The notes beneath the pieces are model-generated. The model did no database searches. It was given only the letters and a program-made list of their open reading frames with translations, and was not told the DNA's origin. DNA of 64,000 nt from Pseudeuparius sepicola (lineage: Eukaryota; Arthropoda; Insecta; Coleoptera; Anthribidae): assembly GCA_963920635.1 (NCBI GenBank), contig OY987298.1, positions 65,493,949 to 65,557,948 on the forward strand, read 5' to 3'. Shown piece after piece: positions 34,453-47,400 of the stretch. Made by a program: the position numbers and the translations under genes. Positions within the stretch are counted from its first letter, which is position 1. Each line of letters opens with the position of its first letter.

Positions 34453-35539
34453 GAACAAAATCCACCCTTCCCCCTTGCACGCGTTTCGCGCATGCGCAGT
34501 TCCGCACTTTTGATACCTATGAAAATTCGAAAAATTTTGAAAATTTTTTATTCAAAAAATGTAATTTTAAAAAGGTCCTGATCCTATAATCCCGATAACA
34601 TTTTGGGAAATTTTCATTTTTTGACGGTGAAATGTACAAGACAAGACTCAGACGAATGTTTTATATACAAGTGCAGATAGAATTTTTTCGAGTGACTGAT
34701 AAAAACAGTTATTATAATAGTTAGTCGGAAGGCCCCAGATAACATAGGAAATTTTGTTTGAACAAAATCTGTAAAAAAAATCCAAGACGTGAAAATGTAG
34801 GTAGAATTTTCGAATAAGTTTTGTATACCGGTAAAAATATATGTAAAGGTAAAAATAACGTCAGTTTCACTTGGAAAAAAATGATGAAAAAATTTCAGTA
34901 AAAAAAATACGATGTAGAGGTTGTACCAAAAAAAATTGGAAATAATTATTTATTCCAGTAAAATATACACAAGACCGAAAAAGGTAATTGCGCGGCTGTC
35001 CCATTTTATACACCCTAGCTGTTTCAGTTCATCTCGTTTGGAAAAATTTTAGGGGTTATTACTTTTTTAAATACCGGTTTCCTCAACCTTATTTGAAAGT
35101 AAATATTTTTTAGTTCCCCACAGAAGGAAATAATGACGATATTTTATACCGGTGGATTCAAAAAATATATAAGGTTAGGAAAAAACCTTGGTAGGCAAAC
35201 GCGGCTCTGCTGACCAGACAAAAAAAAACCTTAGTCGACAAATAATGGCCTATAAGAAGGGTGCGTGATTCCACGTATCAGTTCGAGTGCTCCAAGATGC
35301 AAGTAAGTATATACCAGCTGTCCCATTTTTAAACAGCTAGATATTTGGAAACCTTTCGTAAAAAAATTCCCAAGGATTACATGAGCAAAAGAAAGAAAAA
35401 AATGTAAATATACCAGCTGTCCCATTTATAAACCGCTTGATATCTTGGAAACGAAAACTTATATAAAGGAAGTAAAAGCTATATCTTAATAGGCGGAGGA
35501 CCGACTGTCATTCAGACAGGTGAAAATTTTTTGTGATTT

Positions 35540-36090
35540 TTTGTAGAAGTTTTTTGCCAAAATTTTTTTTTGTCAATTTTTTTTGCCAAAATTTTTTTTT
35601 GCCAAAATTTTTTTTGACAAAATTTTTTTTTACCAAAATTTTTTTTTACCAAAATTTTTTTTTTGCAAACTTTTTTTGTCAAATTTTTTTTTGCAAAATT
35701 TTTTTTCCCAAATTTTTTTTTGCAAAATTTTTTTCCCCAAATTTTTTTTCGTCAAAATTTTTTCCCCCAAATTTTTTTTTCGTCAAAATTTTTTTTTGTC
35801 AAATTTTTTTTTTTGACAATTTTTTTTGCCAAAATTTTTTTTTGCCAAATTTTTTTTTGCCAAATTTTTTTTTGCCAAATTTTTTTTTTTGTCAAAATTT
35901 TTTTTGTCAAAATTTTTTTTGTCAAAATTTTTTTTGTCAAAATTTTTTTTTGCCAAATTTTTTTTTTGTCAAAATTTTTTTGTCAAAATTTTTTTTAACA
36001 TTTTTTTTGCCAAATTTTTTTTTGTCGAATTTTTTTTTGCCAATTTTTTTTTGCCAAATTCTTTTTCGACAAAATTTTTTTTGATACAAA
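35540..36090. repeat. T-rich tandem array (left arm)
   Basis: Dozens of copies of a degenerate 13-19 bp unit, TTTTTTTTGCCAAAAT or variants with GTC, GAC or CCC in place of GCC. It creates spurious Phe/Lys-rich open frames on both strands. The mirrored array is at about 44690-45288 and is 48 bp longer. Confidence 0.85.
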
Positions 36091-38394
36091 TATAATTGCT
36101 AACGTTTAATTTGTTTACCCCATTTACGAAAATGATAACAAAATTGGATCAGACAAGATGTTTTTTCGAAGTATAGTTTTTAAACACAGGGTGCCACCAC
36201 CGGTTTTACGATATAGGTTTCAAAATGCGACGCAAGTACATAAAAAAATACCCTAGAGATAAGAAAACAAAATACAACTCACCGAAAGATTCTTGATGAT
36301 GTATAAAAAGAAATCAGGTTACATCTAATGCCCCAGACAGTAAAATAAACATCCCCGAGCTATCAGATATAACCAAACATCATTTTTCTAACGGCACAGT
36401 CATTTTCACGGGAAAAACAACCAGTAACCGTTTAAATTCCATAGATAGGTACTGCCGTAATCCAAAATTTCACTGAACTACGCGTATCTATTATACTGAA
36501 GTAGGTACTGATACACTTCCATCTTTCCAAAGAAAAACAAACAAGAAACTCAGACTTTTCATATATTTATTACAACGCCTCGATAGAGTCTTTATCTGTG
36601 GCCACGACCGAGAATCTACTGAAGCAAGTGCGACGCATAGGACGTGAAAAGTGCCGAGTTGGTTTTATTAAACAATGAAACTTATACCTACGTATATATA
36701 AAATAAATGAGAAATATGCCAGAGATGTGAAACCTAATTGTGTTGCAAGTTTGAGGGTCCAAAAAAAATATTGGCTTTAATTTTTTAAGGTGAGAAACAC
36801 ATCTAACAGCCAGTTTGGAAATATACAAGGCAAAAAAAGTAGTGATGTGGCTGTCCCATTTTATGTTTTATACAGGTTGGGTTATTTTAGAATAGTTGTT
36901 CAATAGACCGAGACAACATCATAAACGCTTCCCGTTAGAACAGAATCTGATGAAAAGAAAAATTCCATCTGGGTCAAGCTACTACATAACCAAAATAAAA
37001 AATACTGAACGTTATAAAATTTAAAAAATCATATTTTCAACGGATTTTTATCCTCTGAAAATTGTTCTTGTGTAAAATTCAGTTTCACTGGGTCAAGCTA
37101 GGTGGTAACTATATAACCAAAATAAAAAATACTGAACGTTATAAAATTTAAAAAATCATATTTTCAAGGGATTTTTGTCCTCTGAAAATTGGTTTTGTGT
37201 AAATTGAGTTTCAATAAGTTACTAATTGAGATAATAGGAAAAAAATCTTAAGAATCTCTTATAGAATTCTGAGACAACGACCCTGAGAGTAAATATCATA
37301 CAAAAATCTTTGTGCGTTGACTTTCAACTCAATTTAATAATTAGGTTTAATAATGACAATTTTCTCGATTATCTAGAATCAAAAATATTGCGAGTGGCAA
37401 TTCACAATTTTCTAGATATCATGTGAAGCCTTAATTTTGCGTCGTAAGTTAGAGGATACAAAAATATTGGCTTAAATTGTTTAGCAAATGCGATTAAAAT
37501 GTGTTTAGTTTATCAACAGTTAATTGTAACAGCTTATAATCTTAGAAGCTAAACTCTTTAAAAAAAATGTTAGACAAAAAGTTGTAGTTTAATAATGGTC
37601 AGTTGGATTCCTTTTGAATCATGTTTGCATATTACCTACAAGGAGTTACAACCTCAAAACATAGAAATCGCTCATTTTAAACCGATTTAATAAAAATTTC
37701 ACCAAAACAATACTTTCACTCATATGATACACTTCTGATTAATAAAAAAGGCACCATAGGCAGTAATAATAAGATATTCAACGGAATTTTTATCGACTGT
37801 TTGCCCATTTTGCTAGCTTTTGGGGGTATTCCTTGATATTTTAGACTGATAAAAATGAATAATAAAAATTTCACCAAAACAATACTTTCACTCATATAAT
37901 ACACTTCTGATTAATAAAAAAGGCACCATAGGTAGTAGTAATAAGATATTCAACGGAATTTTTATCGACTGTTTGCCCATTTTGCTAGCTTTTGGGGGTA
38001 TTCCTTGATATTTTAGACGGATAAAAATGAATAACTAAAATACAAAACGCACTGTTGACTTTACTTACGTGAATAGTAAGCCTATAATACGTATCGAAAA
38101 CAGAGAAATATTCAGGTCAAGAAAAAAATGGCCTAATTTACAAGTTTGTAAATCAAAAACTACCTTTTGGCTTTTCATTTTGATGAGAAAATACGTCTAA
38201 TTAGTAAGTCAAATAAATGGGACATCATGAAAGATATACTAATAATTGAACAAATGCTATCTTAGTTCTATAGGCAGAAAGGTACTATGGGTAGTAATAG
38301 TTTTGGGATCAAAAGACGACCTGTTAGCTTTTAAATTTGTTAAGAAAATACGTCTAATGAAATCGAAAGTAGTAACTAGGTTTTGGTTAACATT

Positions 38395-39620
38395 TCGTTA
38401 ACGCGTTGATGAATAAGAATGCAAGTGAAAAGTAGACCGAATTTCCCAAAAAACGGTGAGTGACCAAACAAGTTATTATAAAAAGTGGCTCGGGAGACCG
38501 ATGTAACCTAGAAAACGCCTTTCCTTCGAATAGCAAGTAAAAAAAAGTTGCAAAATGGGACTTAGATGAATATTTGATGCAAGTGAAAAGTAGGCAGAAT
38601 TTTCGAAAATCGGGGACGGATCAAAAAATATTAAGTTGATCGGGAGGTTGAGATAACCTATGAAACACCTTTCATTCCGACAGAATCTGACAAAAAATTC
38701 CAAGAAAATTTTAGACGACTGTTTGCAAGTGAAAAGTATACATAATTTTTTTGAAAAAACTGAGACTGACCAAAAAAAATAGATATTAGAAAATTTTGCT
38801 CGGGAGATCGAGGTAACATAGAAAACGCCTTTCATCCGAATATAATCTGAAATAAATTCCGAGATGGGACTTAGACGAATTTTTGATGCAAGTGGAAAGT
38901 AGACCGAATTGCCGAAAAACGCGGGAGGTCGAGGTAACCTAGGAAAAACGCCTTTTATTCGAACAGAATCTGACAAAAAAATCCAAGACGAATGTTTGAT
39001 GCAATTGAAAGGTAGACAGAATTTTAGAAAAACGGCAACTGATCAAAAAATATATATTCGAAAATTTTGGTCGGGAGCCCGAGGTAACCTAGAAAACGCC
39101 TTTCGTTCTAACAGAATCCGACAAAAAAATTCCAAGACGGGATGGTAGTGGGACGAATGTTTGACGGAAGTTAAAAGTAGACAGAATATTAAAAAACGAG
39201 AACCGACCAAATAGTTATTAGAAAAAGTGGCTCAGGAGGTCGAGGTAACCTAGGAAATGCCTTTAGTTTGAAAAGAATCTGACAAACAAAAAATCCAAGA
39301 CGAATATTTGATGCAATTGAAAGGTAGACAGGATTTTAGAAAAACGGCAACTGATCAAAAAAAATATATATTCGAAAATTTTGGTCGGGAGCCCGAGGTA
39401 ACCTAGAAAATGCCTTTCGTTCGAACAGAATCCGACAAAAAAATTCCAAGACGGGATGGTAGTTGGACGAGTGTTTGACGCAAGTTAAAAGTAGACAGAA
39501 TATTAAAAAACGAGAACCAAACCAAATAGTTATTAGAAGAAGTGGCTCGGGAGGTCGAGGTAACCTAGGAAATGCCTTTCGTTCGAACAGAATTCGACAA
39601 AAAAAAATTCCAAGACATGA
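38395..39620. repeat. about 155-bp minisatellite (left arm)
   Basis: About eight diverged units, each with CGGGAGGTCGAGGTAACCTA, a CCTTTCGTTCGAACAGAATC stretch, then AAAAATTCCAAGACG and AAGTAGACAGAAT. Unit starts fall near 38490, 38640, 38805, 38925, 39073, 39235, 39387 and 39550. Diverged single units also lie near 34725 and 36925. Open frames across it are repeats of one another and not credible genes. Confidence 0.8.
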
Positions 39621-39744
39621 CTTAGAAAAACACCATTGCACCAGAGTTATTTCCATCTACGTAACATTATTGGCGTGGTGGTCGACTAATCGCGTTCACT
39701 ATTAAATTAATTATGACTGGTCAAATACGAATATAATGCAAATT

Positions 39745-40130
39745 AAAAAACGCTTTAACGAAGCGTTTACAATGCGTTAACGAGGATTGACAGCGCGTTA
39801 ACGAGGCGTTACCAACGCGTTAAACGCGTGAAAGAAGCGTTATCAACGTGTTAAACGCGTGAAAGAAGCGTTATCCATGCGTTACGCGTTAACGAAGCGT
39901 TATCAACGCGTTAACAACGCGTTATCCATGCGTTAACTACTAGTTATCGATTCGTTAACAATGCGTTAACGAACAACGCATTAACGAACAACGCGTTAAC
40001 GAAACGTTAACGACGTGTCAGCAAAGTTTTAACAAAGCGTTAACGAAGCTTTAACATCGCGTCAATGCGTTAAGACGCGTTAAAACCGCGTTAACGAATC
40101 TTTGACGACGCATTAACGAAGCGTTGACGA
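39745..40130. repeat. GCGTTAAC short tandem array (left arm)
   Basis: Roughly 30 iterations of GCGTTAACGA-like 8-16 bp units (GTTAAC is itself a palindrome), mixed with variants such as GTGAAAGAAGCGTTATC. It lies just outside the unique segment beside the centre and is mirrored at about 40537-40922. Iteron-like by appearance; function unknown. Confidence 0.8.
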
Positions 40131-40312
40131 GTGTGGAAGTGCGTGGACCCTCCAACTCCCAGAATCGCAACTTACACCAGATCAAACTCAACTGTGGAAT
40201 CTTGTGACGTCACAGAGATGCTACTTTACATTTCTTTTAAGTAGTTAACCTAACCTAACATTATTGTCGCGGTGACCAAGAGGTTATCGACTGGTGAACC
40301 GATTGCCATTGG

Positions 40313-40354
40313 ATTTGGGAGAGGTGTATCAAAGGCGGATTAAGTCAGTTTTGA
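40313..40354. other. 42-bp spacer at the centre of the giant palindrome
   Basis: The left arm ends GATTGCCATTGG (40312) and the right arm starts CCAATGGTAATC (40355). The spacer contains GGGAGAGGTGTATC and AAGTCAGTTTTGA. The flanking segments are continuous inverse matches out to the terminal arrays, apart from occasional mismatches. Confidence 0.85.
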
Positions 40355-40536
40355 CCAATGGTAATCGGTTCACCAGTCGATAACCTCTTGGTCACCGCGA
40401 CAATAATGTTAGGTTAGGTTAACTACTTAAAAGAAATGTAAAGTAGCATCTCTGTGACGTCACAAGATTCCACAGTTGAGTTTGATCTGGTGTAAGTTGC
40501 GATTCTGGGAGTTGGAGGGTCCACGCACTTCCACAC

Positions 40537-40922
40537 TCGTCAACGCTTCGTTAATGCGTCGTCAAAGATTCGTTAACGCGGTTTTAACGCGTCTTAACGC
40601 ATTGACGCGATGTTAAAGCTTCGTTAACGCTTTGTTAAAAGTTTGCTGACACGTCGTTAACGTTTCGTTAACGCGTTGTTCGTTAATGCGTTGTTCGTTA
40701 ACGCATTGTTAACGAATCGATAACTAGTAGTTAACGCATGGATAACGCGTTGTTAACGCGTTGATAACGCTTCGTTAACGCGTAACGCATGGATAACGCT
40801 TCTTTCACGCGTTTAACACGTTGATAACGCTTCTTTCACGCGTTTAACGCGTTGGTAACGCCTCGTTAACGCGCTGTCAATCCTCGTTAACGCATTGTAA
40901 ACGCTTCGTTAAAGCGTTTTTT
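40537..40922. repeat. GCGTTAAC short tandem array (right arm)
   Basis: Mirror of 39745-40130, with the same unit order inverted. Confidence 0.8.
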
Positions 40923-41039
40923 AATTTGCATTATATACGTATTTGACCAGTCATAATTAATTTAATAGTGAACGCGATTAGTCGACCACCACGCCAATAA
41001 TGTTACGTAGATGGAAATAACTCTGGTGCAATGGTGTTA

Positions 41040-42365
41040 TATTTTGCTAGACATCGGCCTCCCGAGCAACTTTTTCTAATAACTTTTAGGTCAGTCGAAG
41101 TTTTTTCTGGAAATGCTGTCTCTTTTTCATCTGCATCAAATGAATATTTTTCTAAGTCATGTCTTGGAATTTTTTTTTGTCGAATTCTGTTCGAACGAAA
41201 GGCATTTCCTAGGTTACCTCGACCTCCCGAGCCACTTCTTCTAATAACTATTTGGTTTGGTTCTCGTTTTTTAATATTCTGTCTACTTTTAACTTGCGTC
41301 AAACACTCGTCCAACTACCATCCCGTCTTGGAATTTTTTTGTCGGATTCTGTTCGAACGAAAGGCATTTTCTAGGTTACCTCGGGCTCCCGACCAAAATT
41401 TTCGAATATATATTTTTTTGATCAGTTGCCGTTTTTCTAAAATCCTGTCTACCTTTCAATTGCATCAAATATTCGTCTTGGATTTTTTGTTTGTCAGATT
41501 CTTTTCAAACTAAAGGCATTTCCTAGGTTACCTCGACCTCCTGAGCCACTTTTTCTAATAACTATTTGGTCGGTTCTCGTTTTTTAATATTCTGTCTACT
41601 TTTAACTTCCGTCAAACATTCGTCCCACTACCATCCCGTCTTGGAATTTTTTTGTCGGATTCTGTTAGAACGAAAGGCGTTTTCTAGGTTACCTCGGGCT
41701 CCCGACCAAAATTTTCGAATATATATTTTTTGATCAGTTGCCGTTTTTCTAAAATTCTGTCTACCTTTCAATTGCATCAAACATTCGTCTTGGATTTTTT
41801 TGTCAGATTCTGTTCGAATAAAAGGCGTTTTTCCTAGGTTACCTCGACCTCCCGCGTTTTTCGGCAATTCGGTCTACTTTCCACTTGCATCAAACATTCG
41901 TCTAAGTCCCATCTCGGAATTTATTTCAGATTATATTCGGATGAAAGGCGTTTTCTATGTTACCTCGCTCTCCCGAGCAAAATTTTCTAATATCTATTTT
42001 TTTTGGTCAGTCTCAGTTTTTTCAAAAAAATTATGTATACTTTTCACTTGCAAACAGTCGTCTAAAATTTTCTTGGAATTTTTTGTCAGATTCTGTCGGA
42101 ATGAAAGGTGTTTCATAGGTTATCTCAACCTCCCGATCAACTTAATATTTTTTGATCCGTCCCCGATTTTCGAAAATTCTGCCTACTTTTCACTTGCATC
42201 AAATATTCATCTAAGTCCCATTTTGCAACTTTTTTTTACTTTCTATTCGAAGGAAAGGCGTTTTCTAGGTTACATCGGTCTCCCGAGCCACTTTTTATAA
42301 TAACTTGTTTGGTCACTCACCGTTTTTTGGGAAATTCGGTCTACTTTTCACTTGCATTCTTATTC
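41040..42365. repeat. about 155-bp minisatellite (right arm)
   Basis: Mirror of 38395-39620, with one extra, partly unique unit of about 110 bp at about 41039-41148 (contains GACATCGGCCTCCCGAGC) that the left arm has lost or never had. Confidence 0.8.
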
Positions 42366-44689
42366 ATCAACGCGTTAACGAAATGTTAACCAAAACCTAG
42401 TTACTACTTTCGATTTCATTAGACGTATTTTCTTAACAAATTTAAAAGCTAACAGGTCGTCTTTTGATCCCAAAACTATTACTACCCATAGTACCTTTCT
42501 GCCTATAGAACTAAGATAGCATTTGTTCAATTATTAGTATATCTTTCATGATGTCCCATTTATTTGACTTACTAATTAGACGTATTTTCTCATCAAAATG
42601 AAAAGCCAAAAGGTAGTTTTTGATTTACAAACTTGTAAATTAGGCCATTTTTTTCTTGACCTGAATATTTCTCTGTTTTCGATACGTATTATAGGCTTAC
42701 TATTCACGTAAGTAAAGTCAACAGTGCGTTTTGTATTTTAGTTATTCATTTTTATCCGTCTAAAATATCAAGGAATACCCCCAAAAGCTAGCAAAATGGG
42801 CAAACAGTCGATAAAAATTCCGTTGAATATCTTATTACTACTACCTATGGTGCCTTTTTTATTAATCAGAAGTGTATTATATGAGTGAAAGTATTGTTTT
42901 GGTGAAATTTTTATTATTCATTTTTATCAGTCTAAAATATCAAGGAATACCCCCAAAAGCTAGCAAAATGGGCAAACAGTCGATAAAAATTCCGTTGAAT
43001 ATCTTATTATTACTGCCTATGGTGCCTTTTTTATTAATCAGAAGTGTATCATATGAGTGAAAGTATTGTTTTGGTGAAATTTTTATTAAATCGGTTTAAA
43101 ATGAGCGATTTCTATGTTTTGAGGTTGTAACTCCTTGTAGGTAATATGCAAACATGATTCAAAAGGAATCCAACTGACCATTATTAAACTACAACTTTTT
43201 GTCTAAAAATTTTTTTAAAGAGTTTAGCTTCTAAGATTATAAGCTGTTACAATTAACTGTTGATAAACTAAACACATTTTAATCGCATTTGCTAAACAAT
43301 TTAAGCCAATATTTTTGTATCCTCTAACTTACGACGCAAAATTAAGGCTTCACATGATATCTAGAAAATTGTGAATTGCCACTCGCAATATTTTTGATTC
43401 TAGATAATCGAGAAAATTGTCATTATTAAACCTAATTATTAAATTGAGTTGAAAGTCAACGCACAAAGATTTTTGTATGATATTTACTCTCAGGGTCGTT
43501 GTCTCAGAATTCTATAAGAGATTCTTAAGATTTTTTTCCTATTATCTCAATTAGTAACTTATTGAAACTCAATTTACACAAAACCAATTTTCAGAGGACA
43601 AAAATCCCTTGAAAATATGATTTTTTAAATTTTATAACGTTCAGTATTTTTTATTTTGGTTATATAGTTACCACCTAGCTTGACCCAGTGAAACTGAATT
43701 TTACACAAGAACAATTTTCAGAGGATAAAAATCCGTTGAAAATATGATTTTTTAAATTTTATAACGTTCAGTATTTTTTATTTTGGTTATGTAGTAGCTT
43801 GACCCAGATGGAATTTTTCTTTTCATCAGATTCTGTTCTAACGGGAAGCGTTTATGATGTTGTCTCGGTCTATTGAACAACTATTCTAAAATAACCCAAC
43901 CTGTATAAAACATAAAATGGGACAGCCACATCACTACTTTTTTTGCCTTGTATATTTCCAAACTGGCTGTTAGATGTGTTTCTCACCTTAAAAAATTAAA
44001 GCCAATATTTTTTTTGGACCCTCAAACTTGCAACACAATTAGGTTTCACATCTCTGGCATATTTCTCATTTATTTTATATATACGTAGGTATAAGTTTCA
44101 TTGTTTAATAAAACCAACTCGGCACTTTTCACGTCCTATGCGTCGCACTTGCTTCAGTAGATTCTCGGTCGTGGCCACAGATAAAGACTCTATCGAGGCG
44201 TTGTAATAAATATATGAAAAGTCTGAGTTTCTTGTTTGTTTTTCTTTGGAAAGATGGAAGTGTATCAGTACCTACTTCAGTATAATAGATACGCGTAGTT
44301 CAGTGAAATTTTGGATTACGGCAGTACCTATCTATGGAATTTAAACGGTTACTGGTTGTTTTTCCCGTGAAAATGACTGTGCCGTTAGAAAAATGATGTT
44401 TGGTTATATCTGATAGCTCGGGGATGTTTATTTTACTGTCTGGGGCATTAGATGTAACCTGATTTCTTTTTATACATCATCAAGAATCTTTCGGTGAGTT
44501 GTATTTTGTTTTCTTATCTCTAGGGTATTTTTTTTATGTACTTGCGTCGCATTTTGAAACCTATATCGTAAAACCGGTGGTGGCACCCTGTGTTTAAAAA
44601 CTATACTTCGAAAAAACATCTTGTCTGATCCAATTTTGTTATCATTTTCGTAAATGGGGTAAACAAATTAAACGTTAGCAATTATATTT

Positions 44690-45288
44690 GTATCAAAAAA
44701 AATTTTGTCGAAAAAGAATTTGGCAAAAAAAAATTGGCAAAAAAAAAATTCGACAAAAAAAAATTTGGCAAAAAAAATGTCAAAAAAAATTTTACAAAAA
44801 AAAATTTTGACAAAAAAATTTTGACAAAAAAAAAATTTGGCAAAAAAAAATTTTGACAAAAAAAATTTTGACAAAAAAAATTTGGACAAAAAAAATTTTG
44901 ACAAAAAAAAAAATTTGGCAAAAAAAATTTGGCAAAAAAAAATTTGGCAAAAAAAAATTTGGCAAAAAAAAATTTGGCAAAAAAAAATTTTGGCAAAAAA
45001 AATTGTCAAAAAAAAAATTTGACAAAAAAAAATTTTGACGAAAAAAAAATTTGGGGAAAAAAATTTTGACGAAAAAAAAATTTGGGGAAAAAAATTTTGC
45101 AAAAAACAATTTGGGAAAAAAAATTTTGCAAAAAAAAATTTGACAAAAAAAAATTTTGCAAAAAAAAAATTTTGGTAAAAAAAAATTTTGGTAAAAAAAA
45201 AATTTGTCAAAAAAAATTTTGGCAAAAAAAAATTTTGGCAAAAAAAATTGACAAAAAAAAATTTTGGCAAAAAACTTCTACAAAAAAT
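44690..45288. repeat. T/A-rich tandem array (right arm)
   Basis: Mirror of 35540-36090 in the same degenerate unit, about 48 bp longer, as expected for slippage in a simple array. Confidence 0.85.
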
Positions 45289-46954
45289 CACAAAAAATTT
45301 TCACCTGTCTGAATGACAGTCGGTCCTCCGCCTATTAAGATATAGCTTTTACTTCCTTTATATAAGTTTTCGTTTCCAAGATATCAAGCGGTTTATAAAT
45401 GGGACAGCTGGTATATTTACATTTTTTTCTTTCTTTTGCTCATGTAATCCTTGGGAATTTTTTTACGAAAGGTTTCCAAATATCTAGCTGTTTAAAAATG
45501 GGACAGCTGGTATATACTTACTTGCATCTTGGAGCACTCGAACTGATACGTGGAATCACGCACCCTTCTTATAGGCCATTATTTGTCGACTAAGGTTTTT
45601 TTTTGTCTGGTCAGCAGAGCCGCGTTTGCCTACCAAGGTTTTTTCCTAACCTTATATATTTTTTGAATCCACCGGTATAAAATATCGTCATTATTTCCTT
45701 CTGTGGGGAACTAAAAAATATTTACTTTCAAATAAGGTTGAGGAAACCGGTATTTAAAAAAGTAATAACCCCTAAAATTTTTCCAAACGAGATGAACTGA
45801 AACAGCTAGGGTGTATAAAATGGGACAGCCGCGCAATTACCTTTTTCGGTCTTGTGTATATTTTACTGGAATAAATAATTATTTCCAATTTTTTTTGGTA
45901 CAACCTCTACATCGTATTTTTTTTACTGAAATTTTTTCATCATTTTTTTCCAAGTGAAACTGACGTTATTTTTACCTTTACATATATTTTTACCGGTATA
46001 CAAAACTTATTCGAAAATTCTACCTACATTTTCACGTCTTGGATTTTTTTTACAGATTTTGTTCAAACAAAATTTCCTATGTTATCTGGGGCCTTCCGAC
46101 TAACTATTATAATAACTGTTTTTATCAGTCACTCGAAAAAATTCTATCTGCACTTGTATATAAAACATTCGTCTGAGTCTTGTCTTGTACATTTCACCGT
46201 CAAAAAATGAAAATTTCCCAAAATGTTATCGGGATTATAGGATCAGGACCTTTTTAAAATTACATTTTTTGAATAAAAAATTTTCAAAATTTTTCGAATT
46301 TTCATAGGTATCAAAAGTGCGGAACTGCGCATGCGCGAAACGCGTGCAAGGGGGAAGGGTGGATTTTGTTCGGGCAACTACATGCCAGTCGGACGGAGGC
46401 CTTCGGCCTCCGTTCCTCCTGGCACGTAGTTTTTTTATTTAGAAGATAATTGGGTGAAATTTGTAGCCTATTGTTCTATATGCGGTTTCAGCAAAATCGC
46501 TGAGTGCTCGACCAAACAAAGCAGGCGTCTGTCGTGAACTATTCCACGTGTTTTCTCTTACTATATATTTACTATGCGGTCACGCGTTCGCAGCGAGTAA
46601 CCCGATGCGACGCAACAGCTGAGTTATAATTTTGTGTACTTGAACAATTCGGGGTTTATTTGCACAAATAAATTAAAAATTATGGTTCATAAGATCACAA
46701 ACGCAGACCTTATCGATAACAATTTTATTAGACTTTTTTTTTCATTATTAGCCATTACTTGACATAACCTACAATTTTCCAAATTTATGTGTATAAGTTA
46801 AGAATCACCCTGTATACACATAACAGTGGAATAGAGTGATATTATTGCTTAGAGTGAGAGTTTTATTATAATATGATGCTTCAGGTGTTTTCCCTTCAAC
46901 ACAAAGATTCTTATAAAAAAACACAACAAAAGATTTTTAAACGTTTATTAAAAA

Positions 46955-47077
46955 TTAATTGTGTAAGTCAATATGTTTTATCTTCATTTTAATTTCATAT
47001 AACATAAGTTCATATTTCAATGCTTCTAAATTCTTCAAATATTGTTGCAGTTTTCTTCTGTACTCCAGCTTCGTCAT
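46955..47077 (-). CDS. 40-aa helical protein of the giant element (right copy)
   Basis: Mirror of 33374-33496. The ATG overlaps the 102-aa stop as ATGA and the frame ends TAA at 46957-46955, followed by the inverted AATAAA signal. The arm keeps the frame intact. Confidence 0.5.
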   Translation of the reverse strand: MTKLEYRRKLQQYLKNLEALKYELMLYEIKMKIKHIDLHN

Positions 47078-47382
47078 GGTTCTACAATAAATTCGATATT
47101 TGTAGATCGGCCGACGGGTCCAAGACTCTTCATGTAATACCTCCTTCCGTTACCGATATCCCTATTAATTTCTTCGATCCGTTGGGGCGTAAACTCGGCC
47201 GTGTATCGTTGCGGCAGCACCGTCTTAAATTCTTCGAACTCGACGTAGACCTTCTCTCCGTATTGCGTGTTGACTTTGTCCACGCTCGTGATTTGAAAAT
47301 TTTCACCCACCTCCATATTTTGAACGCTTTCGAATTTCTTGAAGATCAAATTCTTGTTCAGGTGATTCAGGAACGACTGCAT
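47074..47382 (-). CDS. 102-aa protein of the giant element (right copy)
   Basis: It encodes the same 102 residues as 33069-33377, from the inverted right arm. Both copies being intact while nearby non-coding DNA shows indels is compatible with recent origin, gene conversion between arms, or selection. The promoter block lies upstream at about 47401-47629. Confidence 0.7.
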   Translation of the reverse strand: MQSFLNHLNKNLIFKKFESVQNMEVGENFQITSVDKVNTQYGEKVYVEFEEFKTVLPQRYTAEFTPQRIEEINRDIGNGRRYYMKSLGPVGRSTNIEFIVEP

Positions 47383-47400
47383 TTTGAACTCGGCAAATCA

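Larger units (their letters stand above)
32743..40312 (+). repeat. left arm of the giant palindrome
   Basis: In order: terminus, regulatory block, 102-aa and 40-aa genes with poly(A) signal, a left-only 373-bp segment, T-rich array, pairs of direct duplications (36965-37205 with period about 127; 37690-38030 with period about 170), a 155-bp minisatellite, a GTTAAC array, and a unique 170-bp segment next to the spacer. A motif CTGTCCCATTTT recurs near 34998, 35318, 35408 and 36852. Beyond the two small genes no coding frame is convincing. Confidence 0.85.

Noticed and set aside
35533..36084. 183-aa open frame (and mirrored frames up to 207 aa at 44668-45291)
   Set aside because: Made of the T-rich tandem array; alternating Phe/Lys/Asn/Leu in every frame on both strands, so a simple-repeat artefact.
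41031..41513. 160-aa and 166-aa open frames across the minisatellites (also 38476-38976, 41800-42300)
   Set aside because: They are translations of the 155-bp repeat unit over and over and differ between arms by repeat indels; no gene-like signal.
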